From: Streptomyces agglomeratus
Lineage (GTDB): Bacteria > Actinomycetota > Actinomycetes > Streptomycetales > Streptomycetaceae
Assembly: GCF_001746415.1 (NCBI RefSeq)
Contig: NZ_MEHJ01000002.1
Span: forward strand, 558,001-622,000
DNA: 64,000 nt
Reading direction: 5' to 3'
Numbering within the stretch: position 1 is the stretch's first letter; the number at the start of each line of letters is the position of its first letter. The position numbers were made by a program, and so were the translations under genes. This document shows positions 28,961 to 37,446 of the stretch, in pieces. A model generated the notes under the pieces. The model was not told where the DNA came from and did no database searches. It was given only the letters and a program-made list of their open reading frames with translations.

Positions 28961-29223
28961 AGCACCGCAGCCTGTGGGAGATCGACGTCCCGATAAAGGA
29001 CGACACCGGCCGTACCGGGTGGCACGTCTTCGCCGGACTTGCCACCGACCGAGCCGAGGCCCTCAAGGCCGCCCAGGACGTCTACCGCGAAGCCGTACGC
29101 CGCCAGCAGGACGGCGACGAGATCCCCGCCGGTAACGCCAAGTGGGACTGGTCCGCCCGCGCCCTGCGCCCGGGCTGGGACCTGGACTGGAACCAGGCCG
29201 AGCTGCACGAACGCATCCAGTAG
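28957..29223 (+). CDS. Small hypothetical protein
   Basis: 88 residues from ATG 28957, overlapping the previous stop by four bases. It is rich in Trp (LWEIDVPIKDD, TGWHVFAGL, KWDWSARALRPGWDLDW). No known domain. Hairpin copy 6 follows four bases after its stop. Confidence 0.7.
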   Translation: MKHRSLWEIDVPIKDDTGRTGWHVFAGLATDRAEALKAAQDVYREAVRRQQDGDEIPAGNAKWDWSARALRPGWDLDWNQAELHERIQ

Positions 29224-29227
29224 ATAC

Positions 29228-29277
29228 GCCCCGGGACGGCCGCCAAGGTCCTGAGAAACCGCCGGCCGTCCCGGGCC
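29228..29277 (+). repeat. Intergenic hairpin repeat, copy 6 of 6
   Basis: GCCCCGGGACGGCC and GGCCGTCCCGGGCC arms form a perfect stem. The loop GCCAAGGTCCTGAGAAACCG has diverged from copies 1-5, so the stem has been kept better than the loop here. Confidence 0.75.
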
Positions 29278-29314
29278 CTCAACCCCGCAGAAGCGAGAAA
29301 GAGAGACCCCCATC

Positions 29315-29602
29315 ATGCACGCCACCACTCGCACCCGGCGCCGGCCGAACACCAGCGCTTCACGCACCGTCGCCGCGATCATGCGGAGCATCGCGCACCG
29401 CAGCCCCCGGCTGCGCCCCCAGCCGCAGGACTTCGTGTGCTCCCGCACCCACTGCGACGTCGCCTGGCGCGGCGAGGAAGCCGACTGCTGGAACTGCGGT
29501 CTGCCCGCCACCTACCGCCGCGCCTACGCCGGCTCCGCCCTCCAGCGCCTGCTGGCTGCCGTCGACCCCGACCGCACCTGCAAGAGCGGAGCCCGCTCAT
29601 GA
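29315..29602 (+). CDS. Small zinc-finger-like protein
   Basis: 95 residues; ATG 29315 follows a GAAAGAGAGA purine stretch. A basic N-terminus is followed by CSRTHCDVAWRGEEADCWNCG, four Cys in a zinc-ribbon arrangement. It is probably a nucleic-acid-binding or structural protein. Its stop overlaps the next ATG. Confidence 0.7.
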   Translation: MHATTRTRRRPNTSASRTVAAIMRSIAHRSPRLRPQPQDFVCSRTHCDVAWRGEEADCWNCGLPATYRRAYAGSALQRLLAAVDPDRTCKSGARS

Positions 29603-30078
29603 CGAACCTCGCCACCCTCAACGACCTCATCGGCGGCCAGGCCCTTGGCGACCACCTCAGCGCCCAGGTCAACGATCTCGTCGATCGCGAGCAGATCACC
29701 CGCACCGACGCCTACCAGCGGATCACCGACGCGGCCGACGCCGGCGACCCTGCCGTGATCGCCGCCACCCGCCAGACCTGGGTCCGACGTGACGACGCCG
29801 ACCCTGAAGAGGCGCCCGTGCGACGGCTGTACGTCCTGGAGCGCACCGAGACCGGCATCGTCGTCGCCTACCTCACCCCGGACCCCCACACGCCCCAGCA
29901 CAACAAGCTCAGGCACGAGCACCAGGCGCTCGACGACCACTTCACAGGCGCCGAGGCTGAATTCGGCACCGAACTGCTGGAGCTGTACCAACTCGCGAGC
30001 TGGGAGCCCTTCGAGTTCCTGCTGCCCACCGTCGGCGGCATCGACAACGTACGCCCGAAGGGTGTGTGGAACGCATGA
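29599..30078 (+). CDS. Hypothetical plasmid protein
   Basis: 159 residues from ATG 29599, coupled to the preceding gene by a four-base overlap and to the following one likewise. The first 60 residues are helical (LNDLIGGQALGDHLSAQVNDLVDREQITRTDAYQRI). The rest is mixed alpha/beta. No motif recognised. Confidence 0.7.
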   Translation: MTNLATLNDLIGGQALGDHLSAQVNDLVDREQITRTDAYQRITDAADAGDPAVIAATRQTWVRRDDADPEEAPVRRLYVLERTETGIVVAYLTPDPHTPQHNKLRHEHQALDDHFTGAEAEFGTELLELYQLASWEPFEFLLPTVGGIDNVRPKGVWNA

Positions 30079-30287
30079 CCACCGCCCCAGCCCGTACGAC
30101 GCTTCTGACCGCCTGCCGCCTGTGCACCGGCCGTCCGGCCACCATCCTGGAATCGGTCTCCGTCAGCAGGCTCGACAATAACCGCATCGCCGACCAGCGC
30201 GCCAGCGAACTCGGCGACGGAGCCCACACCCACGCCGACGTCAGCGGCGACATGCACACCGTCCGTCCCACCGGAGCGACCTCGTGA
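30075..30287 (+). CDS. Small hypothetical protein with CxxC
   Basis: 70 residues, ATG 30075 overlapping the upstream stop. It starts with TACRLCTGRPATILE, one CxxC only. The tail carries several His residues. Its stop overlaps the WhiB GTG. Reality rests mainly on the tight overlaps and codon use. Confidence 0.6.
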   Translation: MTTAPARTTLLTACRLCTGRPATILESVSVSRLDNNRIADQRASELGDGAHTHADVSGDMHTVRPTGATS

Positions 30288-30565
30288 GCGCTCGTCTCGC
30301 ACCGTTCCCGCGGTTTACCGGGACCGAGCCGTGCCAGGCCCCAGGCGCCGACCCCGACTGGTGGACCAACGAGGACACCAACGACCGAGTCGCCGCCCAA
30401 TTGGCCTGTGGCCGCTGCCCGATTCGAACCCGTGAAGCGTGCCTCGCCTGGGCCATCGACCACCCCAAAGACGCCGGCGAGGCCATCTGGGCCGGCACTA
30501 CCAGCAAGCGGCGCTCCAAGCTGCGCCGCGAGTTCACCCCCACCGCCGAGAAGGAGTCGAAGTGA
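30284..30565 (+). CDS. WhiB-family iron-sulfur transcription factor
   Basis: 93 residues from GTG 30284. The four cluster-binding cysteines are present as C17, C42xxC45 and C53 (ACGRCPIRTREACLAWA). The turn motif reads EAIWAGT instead of the usual GxWGG. A basic C-terminal tail (SKRRSKLRREF) follows. Wbl proteins bind a 4Fe-4S cluster and act with the main sigma factor, controlling development or stress. Plasmid-borne copies often control plasmid genes. It overlaps both neighbours, so it is made with the operon. Confidence 0.9.
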   Translation: MSARLAPFPRFTGTEPCQAPGADPDWWTNEDTNDRVAAQLACGRCPIRTREACLAWAIDHPKDAGEAIWAGTTSKRRSKLRREFTPTAEKESK

Positions 30566-31182
30566 CCGACGCCGACCGCGACCTCATCGTCATCATGCTG
30601 AAGAACCAGACTCCGGCCGAGGAAATCCACCAGCGACTCCCGAACGTGAGCGTGGGCCAGATCGCCGCCATCGCCGAGATCGAGGGCCTGACCGAGGCTC
30701 ACGCCAAGGCCCAGAAGCTGACCACCGCCAACACCAAACACGAGAAGGCCCCCACCGAGGGAGCCGACCCGCAGCTGGCGCAGGTGCTCGAGGCCCTGGC
30801 CTGGGGCGAAAACAACCACAGTGCCCGCATCCGAAACCTCGCCAAGCGCATCCGCACTGGCCTGAGTGAACTGCAGCAGCTCAAGCAGGGCGCCGCCGCC
30901 GTCGAAGCGGCGGAAAGGGAAGTCGCCGCGGTAACCGAGCAGCTCCTGCAAGCCCAGGCGAAACTGCGGCAGCTCAAGAACGCCGGCAAGCGGCCCAAGA
31001 CTCCTCCTCCGGCCAAGGCATCGCCGCTCGCCGACAAGCGCCGGCGTGACGAGATCCGTGCCTGGGCCCACACCCAGGGGATGGCCGTCTCCCAGGTCGG
31101 CTCCATCCCCAAGCAGGTTCTGGACGCCTGGAACAACCGGGACGGCAAGGCGACCGTCCCCGCGCAGCGCCAGGCCGGGTAA
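30562..31182 (+). CDS. Protein with Lsr2-like C-terminal DNA-binding domain
   Basis: 206 residues from GTG 30562, overlapping the WhiB stop. An N-terminal helical part and a central coiled coil (LSELQQLKQGAAAVEAAEREVAAVTEQLLQAQAKLRQLK) lead to a C-terminal segment (RDEIRAWAHTQGMAVSQVGSIPKQVLDAWNN). That segment closely resembles the Lsr2 C-terminal domain, which binds AT-rich minor grooves. The N-terminal Lsr2 dimerisation domain is absent and seems replaced by the coiled coil. It may be a plasmid silencing or stealth protein. Confidence 0.75.
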   Translation: MTDADRDLIVIMLKNQTPAEEIHQRLPNVSVGQIAAIAEIEGLTEAHAKAQKLTTANTKHEKAPTEGADPQLAQVLEALAWGENNHSARIRNLAKRIRTGLSELQQLKQGAAAVEAAEREVAAVTEQLLQAQAKLRQLKNAGKRPKTPPPAKASPLADKRRRDEIRAWAHTQGMAVSQVGSIPKQVLDAWNNRDGKATVPAQRQAG

Positions 31183-31259
31183 CCGATGGCCGACTTACCC
31201 GCCGACGCGGACGGCGGCCAGCCGCTCACCGGTACGGGGCGGGTCATCCTGAGCTCGCC

Positions 31260-31811
31260 GTGACCTGTCTCGTCACCGACCAGGCGCAACTGCGGGAACT
31301 CGCGCTCGGCACCGTCGATGTGGTGCTGGGGCAGCGGTACCACCACCTGCCGGAGACCGCACCCAAGGGCATCGGGGTCTCGCCGCTGCTCGACGATCCG
31401 CTGCTCGTCGTCACCGCCGCCGACGGATCCGACCAGCGTCCCGTCGCCCTGCGCGAACTGGCCACGCACGACCTCGTCGTGCCACCGGCGACCACGGAAT
31501 GCGGACAGGCCATCCTGCATGCCTGTCACCAGGCCGGCTTCACCCCCACGCCGCGCTACGTCACCGCTGACATCGCTGCCCAGCTCACCCTCGCACGAGC
31601 CGGCCTCGCCACCGCGCTCGCCCCCCGGACGGCCATCGACCCGGTCGGACCCGGAATTCGCACGGCGCCCATCGAGGACCACCCGATCCTGCGCCGCCTG
31701 TTCGCCGCGATCCGTCACACGGAGACGACCAACCCGACGACGGCGGCCGTCATCGCGGCACTGCGCACAGCAGCGCGACAGGACCGCACCACGCACCTCC
31801 CGCCGCCCTGA
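31260..31811 (+). pseudogene. LysR-type regulator, effector-domain remnant
   Basis: 183 residues matching only the effector-binding half of a LysR regulator (ELALGTVDVVLGQRY, TADIAAQLTLARAGLATALAPRTAI, RRLFAAIR). The DNA-binding N-terminal helix-turn-helix is missing. Upstream sequence from 31186 encodes only a short unrelated peptide before a stop. A remnant created by deletion at the edge of the plasmid operon. Confidence 0.75.
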
Positions 31812-31928
31812 ACGCCACCCCACATGGGCGGGAGTCATCCACGATGCCAGCGCGGTATCCGCGACGGTGCCGACCTCGTTCGAAGCCACCGGCTCCACGG
31901 GTCGCTCACGCGTGTCCGTTTTATGTAG

Positions 31929-32118
31929 GTTCTCAGGCTTCGTGTCATGCGGCAGCGCCGTGACCTGGGGTTCTGCCTGGCGTCTCACGCCGTGTCATCC
32001 GCCGGTCGTCTCAAGGTCCGTGTCATTTCCTCAGCTCTCGTGTTCGAGGCAAGCCGCTGACTTGCGACATGACATCGGCGTGAGACTGCGCCCGAGAAAT
32101 TGACACGGAATTTGAGAC
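31929..32118. repeat. Array of GTCTCA-N4-6-GTGTCAT units
   Basis: Direct units lie at 31929-31948 (GTTCTCA with GTGTCAT), 31982-31998 and 32008-32026. Inverted units lie at 32069-32086 and 32100-32118. Multiple spaced binding sites of this kind are typical of the ends of Tn7/TniA-type transposons. Confidence 0.6.
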
Positions 32119-32119
32119 C

Positions 32120-32133
32120 CTGTGGGATCTCAG
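32120..32133. repeat. 14-bp inverted repeat, left copy
   Basis: CTGTGGGATCTCAG here is found exactly inverted at 36180-36193. The pair encloses the 156-residue gene, the STAND/TPR gene and the TnsA-like fragment. Confidence 0.55.
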
Positions 32134-32192
32134 CTTCCTTGCCATGTCGAGTGGCCGTGACCTGCTGTTCTTCGGGCTGTCTCATGACGTTA

Positions 32193-32219
32193 GCCACGCT
32201 CCTGTCTCAAGAGCGTGGC
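32193..32219. other. Perfect stem-loop
   Basis: GCCACGCTC and GAGCGTGGC form a nine-bp stem with loop CTGTCTCAA. No T-run follows directly, so whether it terminates transcription is unclear. Confidence 0.5.
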
Positions 32220-32636
32220 CATTTCCTCTTCCACACACGGGCTTGCGCAGGTCACACGATCCCTTTCGCGCCGTCGGTTGTGGCCGCCGTCGGAAGGCCG
32301 AGGCGGATCGGCTGGAACACCACCGGACAACGACTCTTTGGACACCGTGATCGACTACCGACGCTCCTCGTGTGGACGGTCCGGCGACAGGCGCTCGGAA
32401 TCGGCGGGTGGGCGCTGACCTGCTGGGCCTGCGATGCGGTGCCGTCAGGCCGTCGTGGTGCGGCGTTGTTCGCGCACAGCGCGACACCGGCCGCAGACCG
32501 GGCAGACGCCTGACGGCCGTCGCGCGATCTGCCCCCAAAAAAAGCAAAGTCTGCCGAGGCGGTTCGGCGAGGTGCCCGGCTCGGTACGCTTTACCGGCAT
32601 AGGGACATGGGGCCGGCCGTCTTGCGGGGGGATGGC

Positions 32637-33107
32637 ATGTTGGATCAGGCGTTGGTTGTTCTGGCTTCGGCGTTCGGGGCGGCGGTGGCTTCGGCGGCCG
32701 GCACCGAGGTGTGGTCGGGATTCCGGGACCGGGCGGCCCTGCTCTTTGGGCGCCGGGACGCGCGGGAAGCCCAGGTGGTCTTGGAACGATTGGACCGGTC
32801 GGCTCTCGAACTGGACCGCGCCGACCCCGGTGGCGCCGACCAGGTCCGTACCCGGCTGGAAGCATCCTGGCAGGCCCGGTGCGAGGACCTACTGGAGAGT
32901 CTGGGCGAGGCGGACCGCGAGGAAGCCGCCGGGCAACTGCGCGAACTGGTGGCCCGGCAGGCCGCCGGCGCAGTCACGGCCGGGGACGACGGCATCGCCA
33001 TCGGCGGCAACGCCGACATCAAGGCCGACCGCGGGTCGGCGGCCGCCCTGCGCATGGGCGATGTGACCCTCCAAAACCCTCCGATGCCGGGTCCGGAGCA
33101 GCGCTGA
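32637..33107 (+). CDS. Small protein coupled to a STAND ATPase
   Basis: 156 residues from ATG 32637 behind GGGGGGA. A hydrophobic N-terminus (LDQALVVLASAFGAAVASAAG) may anchor it. Then come helices and a Gly/Asp-rich stretch (GDDGIAIGGNADIKADRGS). Its TGA overlaps the likely start of the STAND gene. Such small genes are regular neighbours of NB-ARC/TPR genes in Streptomyces. Partner role inferred from coupling only. Confidence 0.7.
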   Translation: MLDQALVVLASAFGAAVASAAGTEVWSGFRDRAALLFGRRDAREAQVVLERLDRSALELDRADPGGADQVRTRLEASWQARCEDLLESLGEADREEAAGQLRELVARQAAGAVTAGDDGIAIGGNADIKADRGSAAALRMGDVTLQNPPMPGPEQR

Positions 33108-35707
33108 CCGCACCCGGCGCCAGCCAGGCCCCGCACATCTCTGCGCAGACATCGCTCTACGCGCAGTCCGGCGCCCTGGTGGTCGGCCGCGCCGATTCGG
33201 TGACGCACCACGCCGCGCCGCGGGCGCCGCTCTCCTGGCCGCGGCTGGTCGGCGTGGTCCCGCGGCAGGCGGACTGTTTCCAGCACCGCGATGCCGTCGA
33301 TGCATTGGAGCGAGCGGTGGCCGGGGGCGGGACGGCGGTGCTGTGCCAGGTGCTGTCCGGGACCGGTGGGGTCGGCAAGACTCAGCTTGCCGCCCACCAC
33401 GCCCGCACCGCGTGGCAGGCCGGGGCGGTGGATCTGCTGGTGTGGGTCACCGCGACCAGCCGGGACGCGGTCCTGAGCGCTTACGCCGAGGCCGCTGTGA
33501 CGGTGACCGACCCCGACGACCCTCAACGCGCCGGTCTCGACGACCCTGAGCGGGCCGCCGTCCGCTTCCTGGCCTGGGCCCAGTCCACCGACCGGCGATG
33601 GCTGATCGTGCTCGACGACGTGAGTGACCCCGCGCACCTGAATGGCACGGACGGACGGGGTGGTGACCTGTGGCCGCCCGCGCGCCCGAACGGCCGTACT
33701 GTGGTCACCACCCGCCGCCGCGACGCCGCCCTGCCCGGCCACCTCATCGATGTCGGCCTGTTCACCGAGGGCGAGGCCGTCGGCTACCTGAGGGCCAAAC
33801 TCGCCGCCCAAGGCCGCCACGACGACCCCGGGCAGGTCGAGGAGCTCGCCCGCGACCTGGGCCATCTGCCGCTGGCCCTGGCCCAGGCGGTCACCTATCT
33901 CCTCGACCTCCACCTGGACTGCGCCACCTACCGCGTACGGCTGGCCGACCGCGCCCGCACCCTGCCCGACCTGGTCCCCGAGGACAGCGGCCTGCCCGAC
34001 GCCCACCGCGCCACGGTGGCCGCCACCTGGTCCCTGTCCATCGAACACGCCGACCGGCTCCGCCCGACGGGCCTGGCCCGCCCCATGCTCCACCTGGTGG
34101 CCCTGCTCGACCCCAACGGCATCCCCGCCACCGTCCTGACCTCACCCCCGGCCCTTGCCTACCTCAACGAACACCGCACCCCCCACAGCGGCACCGATCC
34201 CGACGCATCCCCGCGCGCGGTCGGGGAGGACGATGCGGCCGACGCGCTGCGCTGCCTACAGCGGCTCAGCCTGGCCGACCACACCCCCAACACCCCTCAC
34301 CAGGAGGTACGCGTCCACAACCTCGTCCAACGTGCCACCCGCGAAGCCCTAAGCCCTGCTGTACGCGGCAGGGCGGCCCGCGCCTGCGCCGACGCCCTGT
34401 ATGAGGCCTGGCCCGAGGTCGAACGCGACACTGCCCTCGGCCAGGCTCTGCGCGCCAACACCGCCGCCCTGAACGCCCACGCCGCAGACGCCCTGTGGCA
34501 GCCCGACGCCCACCCGGTCCTCTTCCACACCGGAAACAGCCTCGGCCACACCGGACTCGTCACCGCCGCCCGCGCCAATTTCCAGGACCTGCACATCGCC
34601 GCCCGCCAGAACTTGGGCCCCGACCACCCCTGCACCCTGTCCGCCCGGCACTACCTCGCCTACTGGCGGGGGGAGGCGGGGGATGTGGCCGGGGCCGCCA
34701 CCGCCACGGCCGAAGTGCTGGCCGACCGGCTGCGGGTGCTGGGCCCCGACCACCCCGACACCCTGACCACCCGGCACAACCTCGCCTACTGGAGAGGTGG
34801 AGGGGAGGCGGGGGATGTGGCCGGGTCCGCCGCCGCGTTCGCCGAAGTGCTGGCCGACCGGCTGCGGGTGCTGGGCCCCGACCACCCCGACACCCTGACC
34901 ACACGGGCCGACCTCACCTTCTGGCGGGGACGGGCGGGGGATGCGGCCGGGGCCGCCACCGCCACGGCCGAAGTGCTGGCCGACCGGCTGCGGGTGCTGG
35001 GCCCCGACCACCCCGACACCCTGACCACCCGGCACAACCTGGCCCACTGGCGGGGGCAGGCGGGGGACGCGGCCGGGGCCGCCAGTGCCACCGGTGAAGT
35101 GCTGGCCGACTCCCTGCGGGTGCTGGGCCCCGACCACCCCGCCACCCTGCTCGCCCGGCACAACCTCGCCCGGTGGCGAGGGGAGGCGGGGGATGCGGCC
35201 GGGGCCGCGACCGCGTTTGCGGAAGTGCTGGCCGACTCCCTGCGGGCGCTGGGCCCCGACCACCCCGCCACTCTGGTCACCCGGTACTACCTCGCCCACT
35301 GGCGGGGGCACGCGGGGGATGCGGCCGGGGCCGCCACCGCCATTGCCGAAGTGCTGGCCGACTCCTTGAAAGCGCTGGGGCCCGACCACCCCAACATCCT
35401 GGCGACCCGGCACAACCTCGCCCTCTGGCGGGGGCAGGCGGGGGATGCGGCCGGGGCCGCCACTGCCACCGGTGAAGTGCTGGCCGACTCCCTGCGGGTG
35501 CTGGGCCCCGACCACCCCGCCACCCTGCTCGCCCAGCACAACCTCGCCTTATGGCGGGGTGCGGGGGATGCGGCCGGAGCCGCCGCCGCCATTACCGATC
35601 TGCTGGCCGACTCCCTGCGAGCGCCGGGCCCCGACCACCCCCACACCCTGCTCGCCCGGCACAGCCTCGCCCTCTGGCGGAAGCAGGCTGAATGGTGCGA
35701 GCCGTAG
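33104..35707 (+). CDS. STAND NTPase (NB-ARC) with tetratricopeptide repeats
   Basis: About 867 residues if started at CTG 33104, which overlaps the upstream TGA. No ATG or GTG with a ribosome site exists nearby, so the start is uncertain. NB-ARC: Walker A SGTGGVGKTQL (K92), Walker B WLIVLDDV, then TTRRRDAAL and GHLPLALAQA. From about 34665 on there are eight near-identical 42-residue TPR units (LGPDHPDTLTTRHNLAYWRG), about 126 bp each, still very similar at DNA level. STAND proteins are inducible ATPase switches, and several act in antiphage defence. No toxic effector domain is visible here. Confidence 0.88.
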   Translation: MTAPGASQAPHISAQTSLYAQSGALVVGRADSVTHHAAPRAPLSWPRLVGVVPRQADCFQHRDAVDALERAVAGGGTAVLCQVLSGTGGVGKTQLAAHHARTAWQAGAVDLLVWVTATSRDAVLSAYAEAAVTVTDPDDPQRAGLDDPERAAVRFLAWAQSTDRRWLIVLDDVSDPAHLNGTDGRGGDLWPPARPNGRTVVTTRRRDAALPGHLIDVGLFTEGEAVGYLRAKLAAQGRHDDPGQVEELARDLGHLPLALAQAVTYLLDLHLDCATYRVRLADRARTLPDLVPEDSGLPDAHRATVAATWSLSIEHADRLRPTGLARPMLHLVALLDPNGIPATVLTSPPALAYLNEHRTPHSGTDPDASPRAVGEDDAADALRCLQRLSLADHTPNTPHQEVRVHNLVQRATREALSPAVRGRAARACADALYEAWPEVERDTALGQALRANTAALNAHAADALWQPDAHPVLFHTGNSLGHTGLVTAARANFQDLHIAARQNLGPDHPCTLSARHYLAYWRGEAGDVAGAATATAEVLADRLRVLGPDHPDTLTTRHNLAYWRGGGEAGDVAGSAAAFAEVLADRLRVLGPDHPDTLTTRADLTFWRGRAGDAAGAATATAEVLADRLRVLGPDHPDTLTTRHNLAHWRGQAGDAAGAASATGEVLADSLRVLGPDHPATLLARHNLARWRGEAGDAAGAATAFAEVLADSLRALGPDHPATLVTRYYLAHWRGHAGDAAGAATAIAEVLADSLKALGPDHPNILATRHNLALWRGQAGDAAGAATATGEVLADSLRVLGPDHPATLLAQHNLALWRGAGDAAGAAAAITDLLADSLRAPGPDHPHTLLARHSLALWRKQAEWCEP
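34665..35690 (+). repeat. Tandem 126-bp coding repeats (TPR units)
   Basis: Eight units recur, each with TGCGGGTGCTGGGCCCCGAC or a close variant. Such high DNA identity implies recent duplication or ongoing homogenisation and makes copy-number change or misassembly likely. Confidence 0.85.
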
Positions 35708-35728
35708 TGTCCGATAACAATGGCGAGC

Positions 35729-36097
35729 TCAAGCGGTCAGCGCATCACCGCTGTTCAGAAGGCCAGCGTAGACCTGTGCCGAAGTCGGTAGCCGTGGGTC
35801 TTGCGCGGGCGGTGATTGAGCTCGTGGGCGCCCGCTGGGTGTGCTGAGCATCAAGGGGTCAGAGTCAGCAAACAGGAGACGAGCGAGTTCCAGGCGCGCC
35901 TCATAGATCACGTGACCTCGTGTCGTCGCCGACCAGTAGACCCCCGAGTAGTGACTTTGTCCCCTGTGCCAGCGGAACGTCCGCCACGGAGCGGCCGAAC
36001 GCAGCAGATCAACCGAGGCGGCTCCCCACGCCTGGTCCTTGAGGGCTTCACCATCGCTACGACGAACACTGAGTGTGACGGCAGTTTCACTCTCCAA
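35729..36097 (-). pseudogene. TnsA-like transposon endonuclease, N-terminal fragment
   Basis: The first 80 residues (APWRTFRWHRGQSHYSGVYWS, GHVIYEARLELARLLFADSDP) match the N-terminal part of TnsA-like heteromeric transposase subunits of actinobacteria as I know them. The sequence then becomes unrelated, so the catalytic Asp and QxK residues are lost. It reads from a TTG at 36097 away from the inverted-repeat end at 36.1-36.2 kb, as a tnsA gene at a Tn7-like transposon end would. No tnsB, tnsC or tniQ is found. Confidence 0.6.
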
Positions 36098-36116
36098 CGA
36101 GTGAACAGGTCAGCCA

Positions 36117-36193
36117 GTCTCAGCTTCGTGGCCGATCGGCCACGGAACGGCCATCGGCCGTGAGATTCGGCCAGCCGATCTGAGATCCCACAG
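36117..36193. repeat. Transposon-end-like repeats and right inverted copy
   Basis: GTCTCAGCTTCGTGGCC at 36117 resembles the units at 31.9-32.1 kb. GGCCGATCGGCC-type dyads follow, then CTGAGATCCCACAG (36180-36193), the exact inverse of 32120-32133. Confidence 0.55.
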
Positions 36194-36234
36194 ACCCCAC
36201 ATTAGGCTGGATTTCCCACATGCTGGAGGTCGTC

Positions 36235-37118
36235 ATGCCGCGCCCTGTATGGAGTGGAGCCATTTCGTTTGGGCTGGTCACGATCCCTATTCGGGTCCTG
36301 AGTGCCACGGAGAACCACAACATCGCGTTCCACCTCTACCACGAGGCGGATATGGGCCGGATTCGCTACCAAAAGGTCTGTGAACTCGACGGCAAAGTTT
36401 TGGATCAGTACGAAATCGGGCGCGGCTACGAGATCTCCAAGGACCAGGTTGTTGAGGTCACGGATGCCGACCTGGACGCGCTGCCGCTGCCGACCGCGAA
36501 GGCGATCGAGATCGTCGCCTTCGTCCCCGCCGAGAGTGTCGACCCCATAAGGATCGGCGACTCGTATTACCTGGCCGCCGAAGGAGTCGCTGCCAAGCCA
36601 TACACGTTGCTTCGCATGGCTTTGGAGCGGTCCAGCAAGGTTGCAGTGGCGAAATATGCCTGGCACAACAGGGAAAGGTTGGGCTTGCTGCGGGTCCGGG
36701 GCGACGCGATTGTCCTGCACTCCATGCGGTGGCCGGATGAGATCCACTCCCCGGAGGCGGTGGCGCCCGCCCTGTAGAGGTGAGTGATGAGGAGATCGAC
36801 GCTGCGGTGGACCTGATGGAGGCAATGGCCATGGACCACATCCAGGGGTTCCGCGACCACTATCAGGACGCGCTTCAGGAGCTGATTGCCGCCAAGGCCG
36901 AGGGGATGAAGCTCGAGGGCGCCGAACCGTCCCCGGCCGCTGCGCCCGTTGTGGACCTTATGGCTGCGCTCAAGGAGTCGATGGAGCAGGCCCGCCACGC
37001 TCGCAGACAAGTCGACGATGGGAGCGTTCACGACATGGCCGGGCACGTCGAGCGGAAGGCCGCGAAGGCACCGGCCAAGAAGCCGGCGAAGAAGACCAGC
37101 CGGAAGTCCAGCGTCTAG
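36235..37118 (+). pseudogene. ku: Ku (non-homologous end joining), split by one-base frameshift
   Basis: From ATG 36235 (GGAGGT upstream) the Ku core is clear: RPVWSGAISFGLVTIPIRVLSATE, RIRYQKVCELDGKVL, GDSYYLAAEG, KPYTLLRMALERSSKVAVAKYA. It meets a TAG at 36775 just after SPEAVAPA. The rest continues one frame over (VEVSDEEIDAAVDLMEAMA) to 37118, ending in a lysine-rich tail. One extra C in the run at 36770-36772 would restore about 294 residues, a normal Ku length. Ku binds DNA ends as a homodimer and recruits LigD; no ligase gene is nearby. It is either a recent mutation or a miscall. Confidence 0.85.
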
Positions 37119-37444
37119 GTCAGGCCGGTCTCCGGCCGGCACACGGGGCACGGACCGATGTCGCGCTCACTGAGCGCGGTGCGGGCCTCCAATTCATTGA
37201 TGAATGCGCCGTGTCCCTCGTAGAGAGTGCAGGAACCCCGGTGCAAGAGGGCGTCCGTCCCGGCCCGTTTCGGCTGGATCTTCCACGAAGACTGGGCGTG
37301 CGCCGCGCGCTGCCGTCGGCGCTCATGCTGCTCCTGCTCTTCCAGCTGCTTGATTGTCTGCCGGGTGCGGTCCAGCTGATACGCCTGGTACTCCTCCACG
37401 ATGCGCAGACGGTCCAGGCGGGACAGCGACGGCAGGCCAGGCAT
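37115..37444 (-). CDS. DUF6233-like small protein
   Basis: 109 residues from ATG 37444, two bases after the stop of the upstream gene. Helical N-terminus ([38 protein letters not shown]) and C-terminal [10 protein letters not shown] with an upstream SCTLYEG. This resembles a Streptomyces family I recall as DUF6233. Convergent with ku; the two 3' ends overlap. Function unknown. Confidence 0.7.
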   Translation of the reverse strand: MPGLPSLSRLDRLRIVEEYQAYQLDRTRQTIKQLEEQEQHERRRQRAAHAQSSWKIQPKRAGTDALLHRGSCTLYEGHGAFINELEARTALSERDIGPCPVCRPETGLT

Positions 37445-37446
37445 GG

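Larger units (their letters stand above)
31812..32636. other. Gene-free stretch holding repeated transposon-end-like motifs
   Basis: 825 bp with no convincing protein. It contains the GTCTCA/GTGTCAT motif array, a 14-bp sequence repeated inverted at 36.18 kb, and a stem-loop. Open frames such as 32100-32513 have no ribosome site and look like chance. Confidence 0.6.

Noticed and set aside
30421..30440. GATTCGAACCCGTGAAG, resembling a tRNA T-arm on the opposite strand
   Set aside because: It lies inside the WhiB coding sequence (CPIRTREA), and no acceptor or anticodon arm can be built around it, so it is not an att site or tRNA.
32100..32513. 137-codon plus-strand ORF in the repeat-rich gap
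   Set aside because: No ribosome site, poor codon pattern, and it overlaps the transposon-end-like repeats.
34349..35539. Minus-strand repetitive ORF with VGAQHPQ repeats
   Set aside because: It mirrors the TPR repeats of the plus-strand STAND gene; the TPR reading has the known LGPDHPDTL signature.
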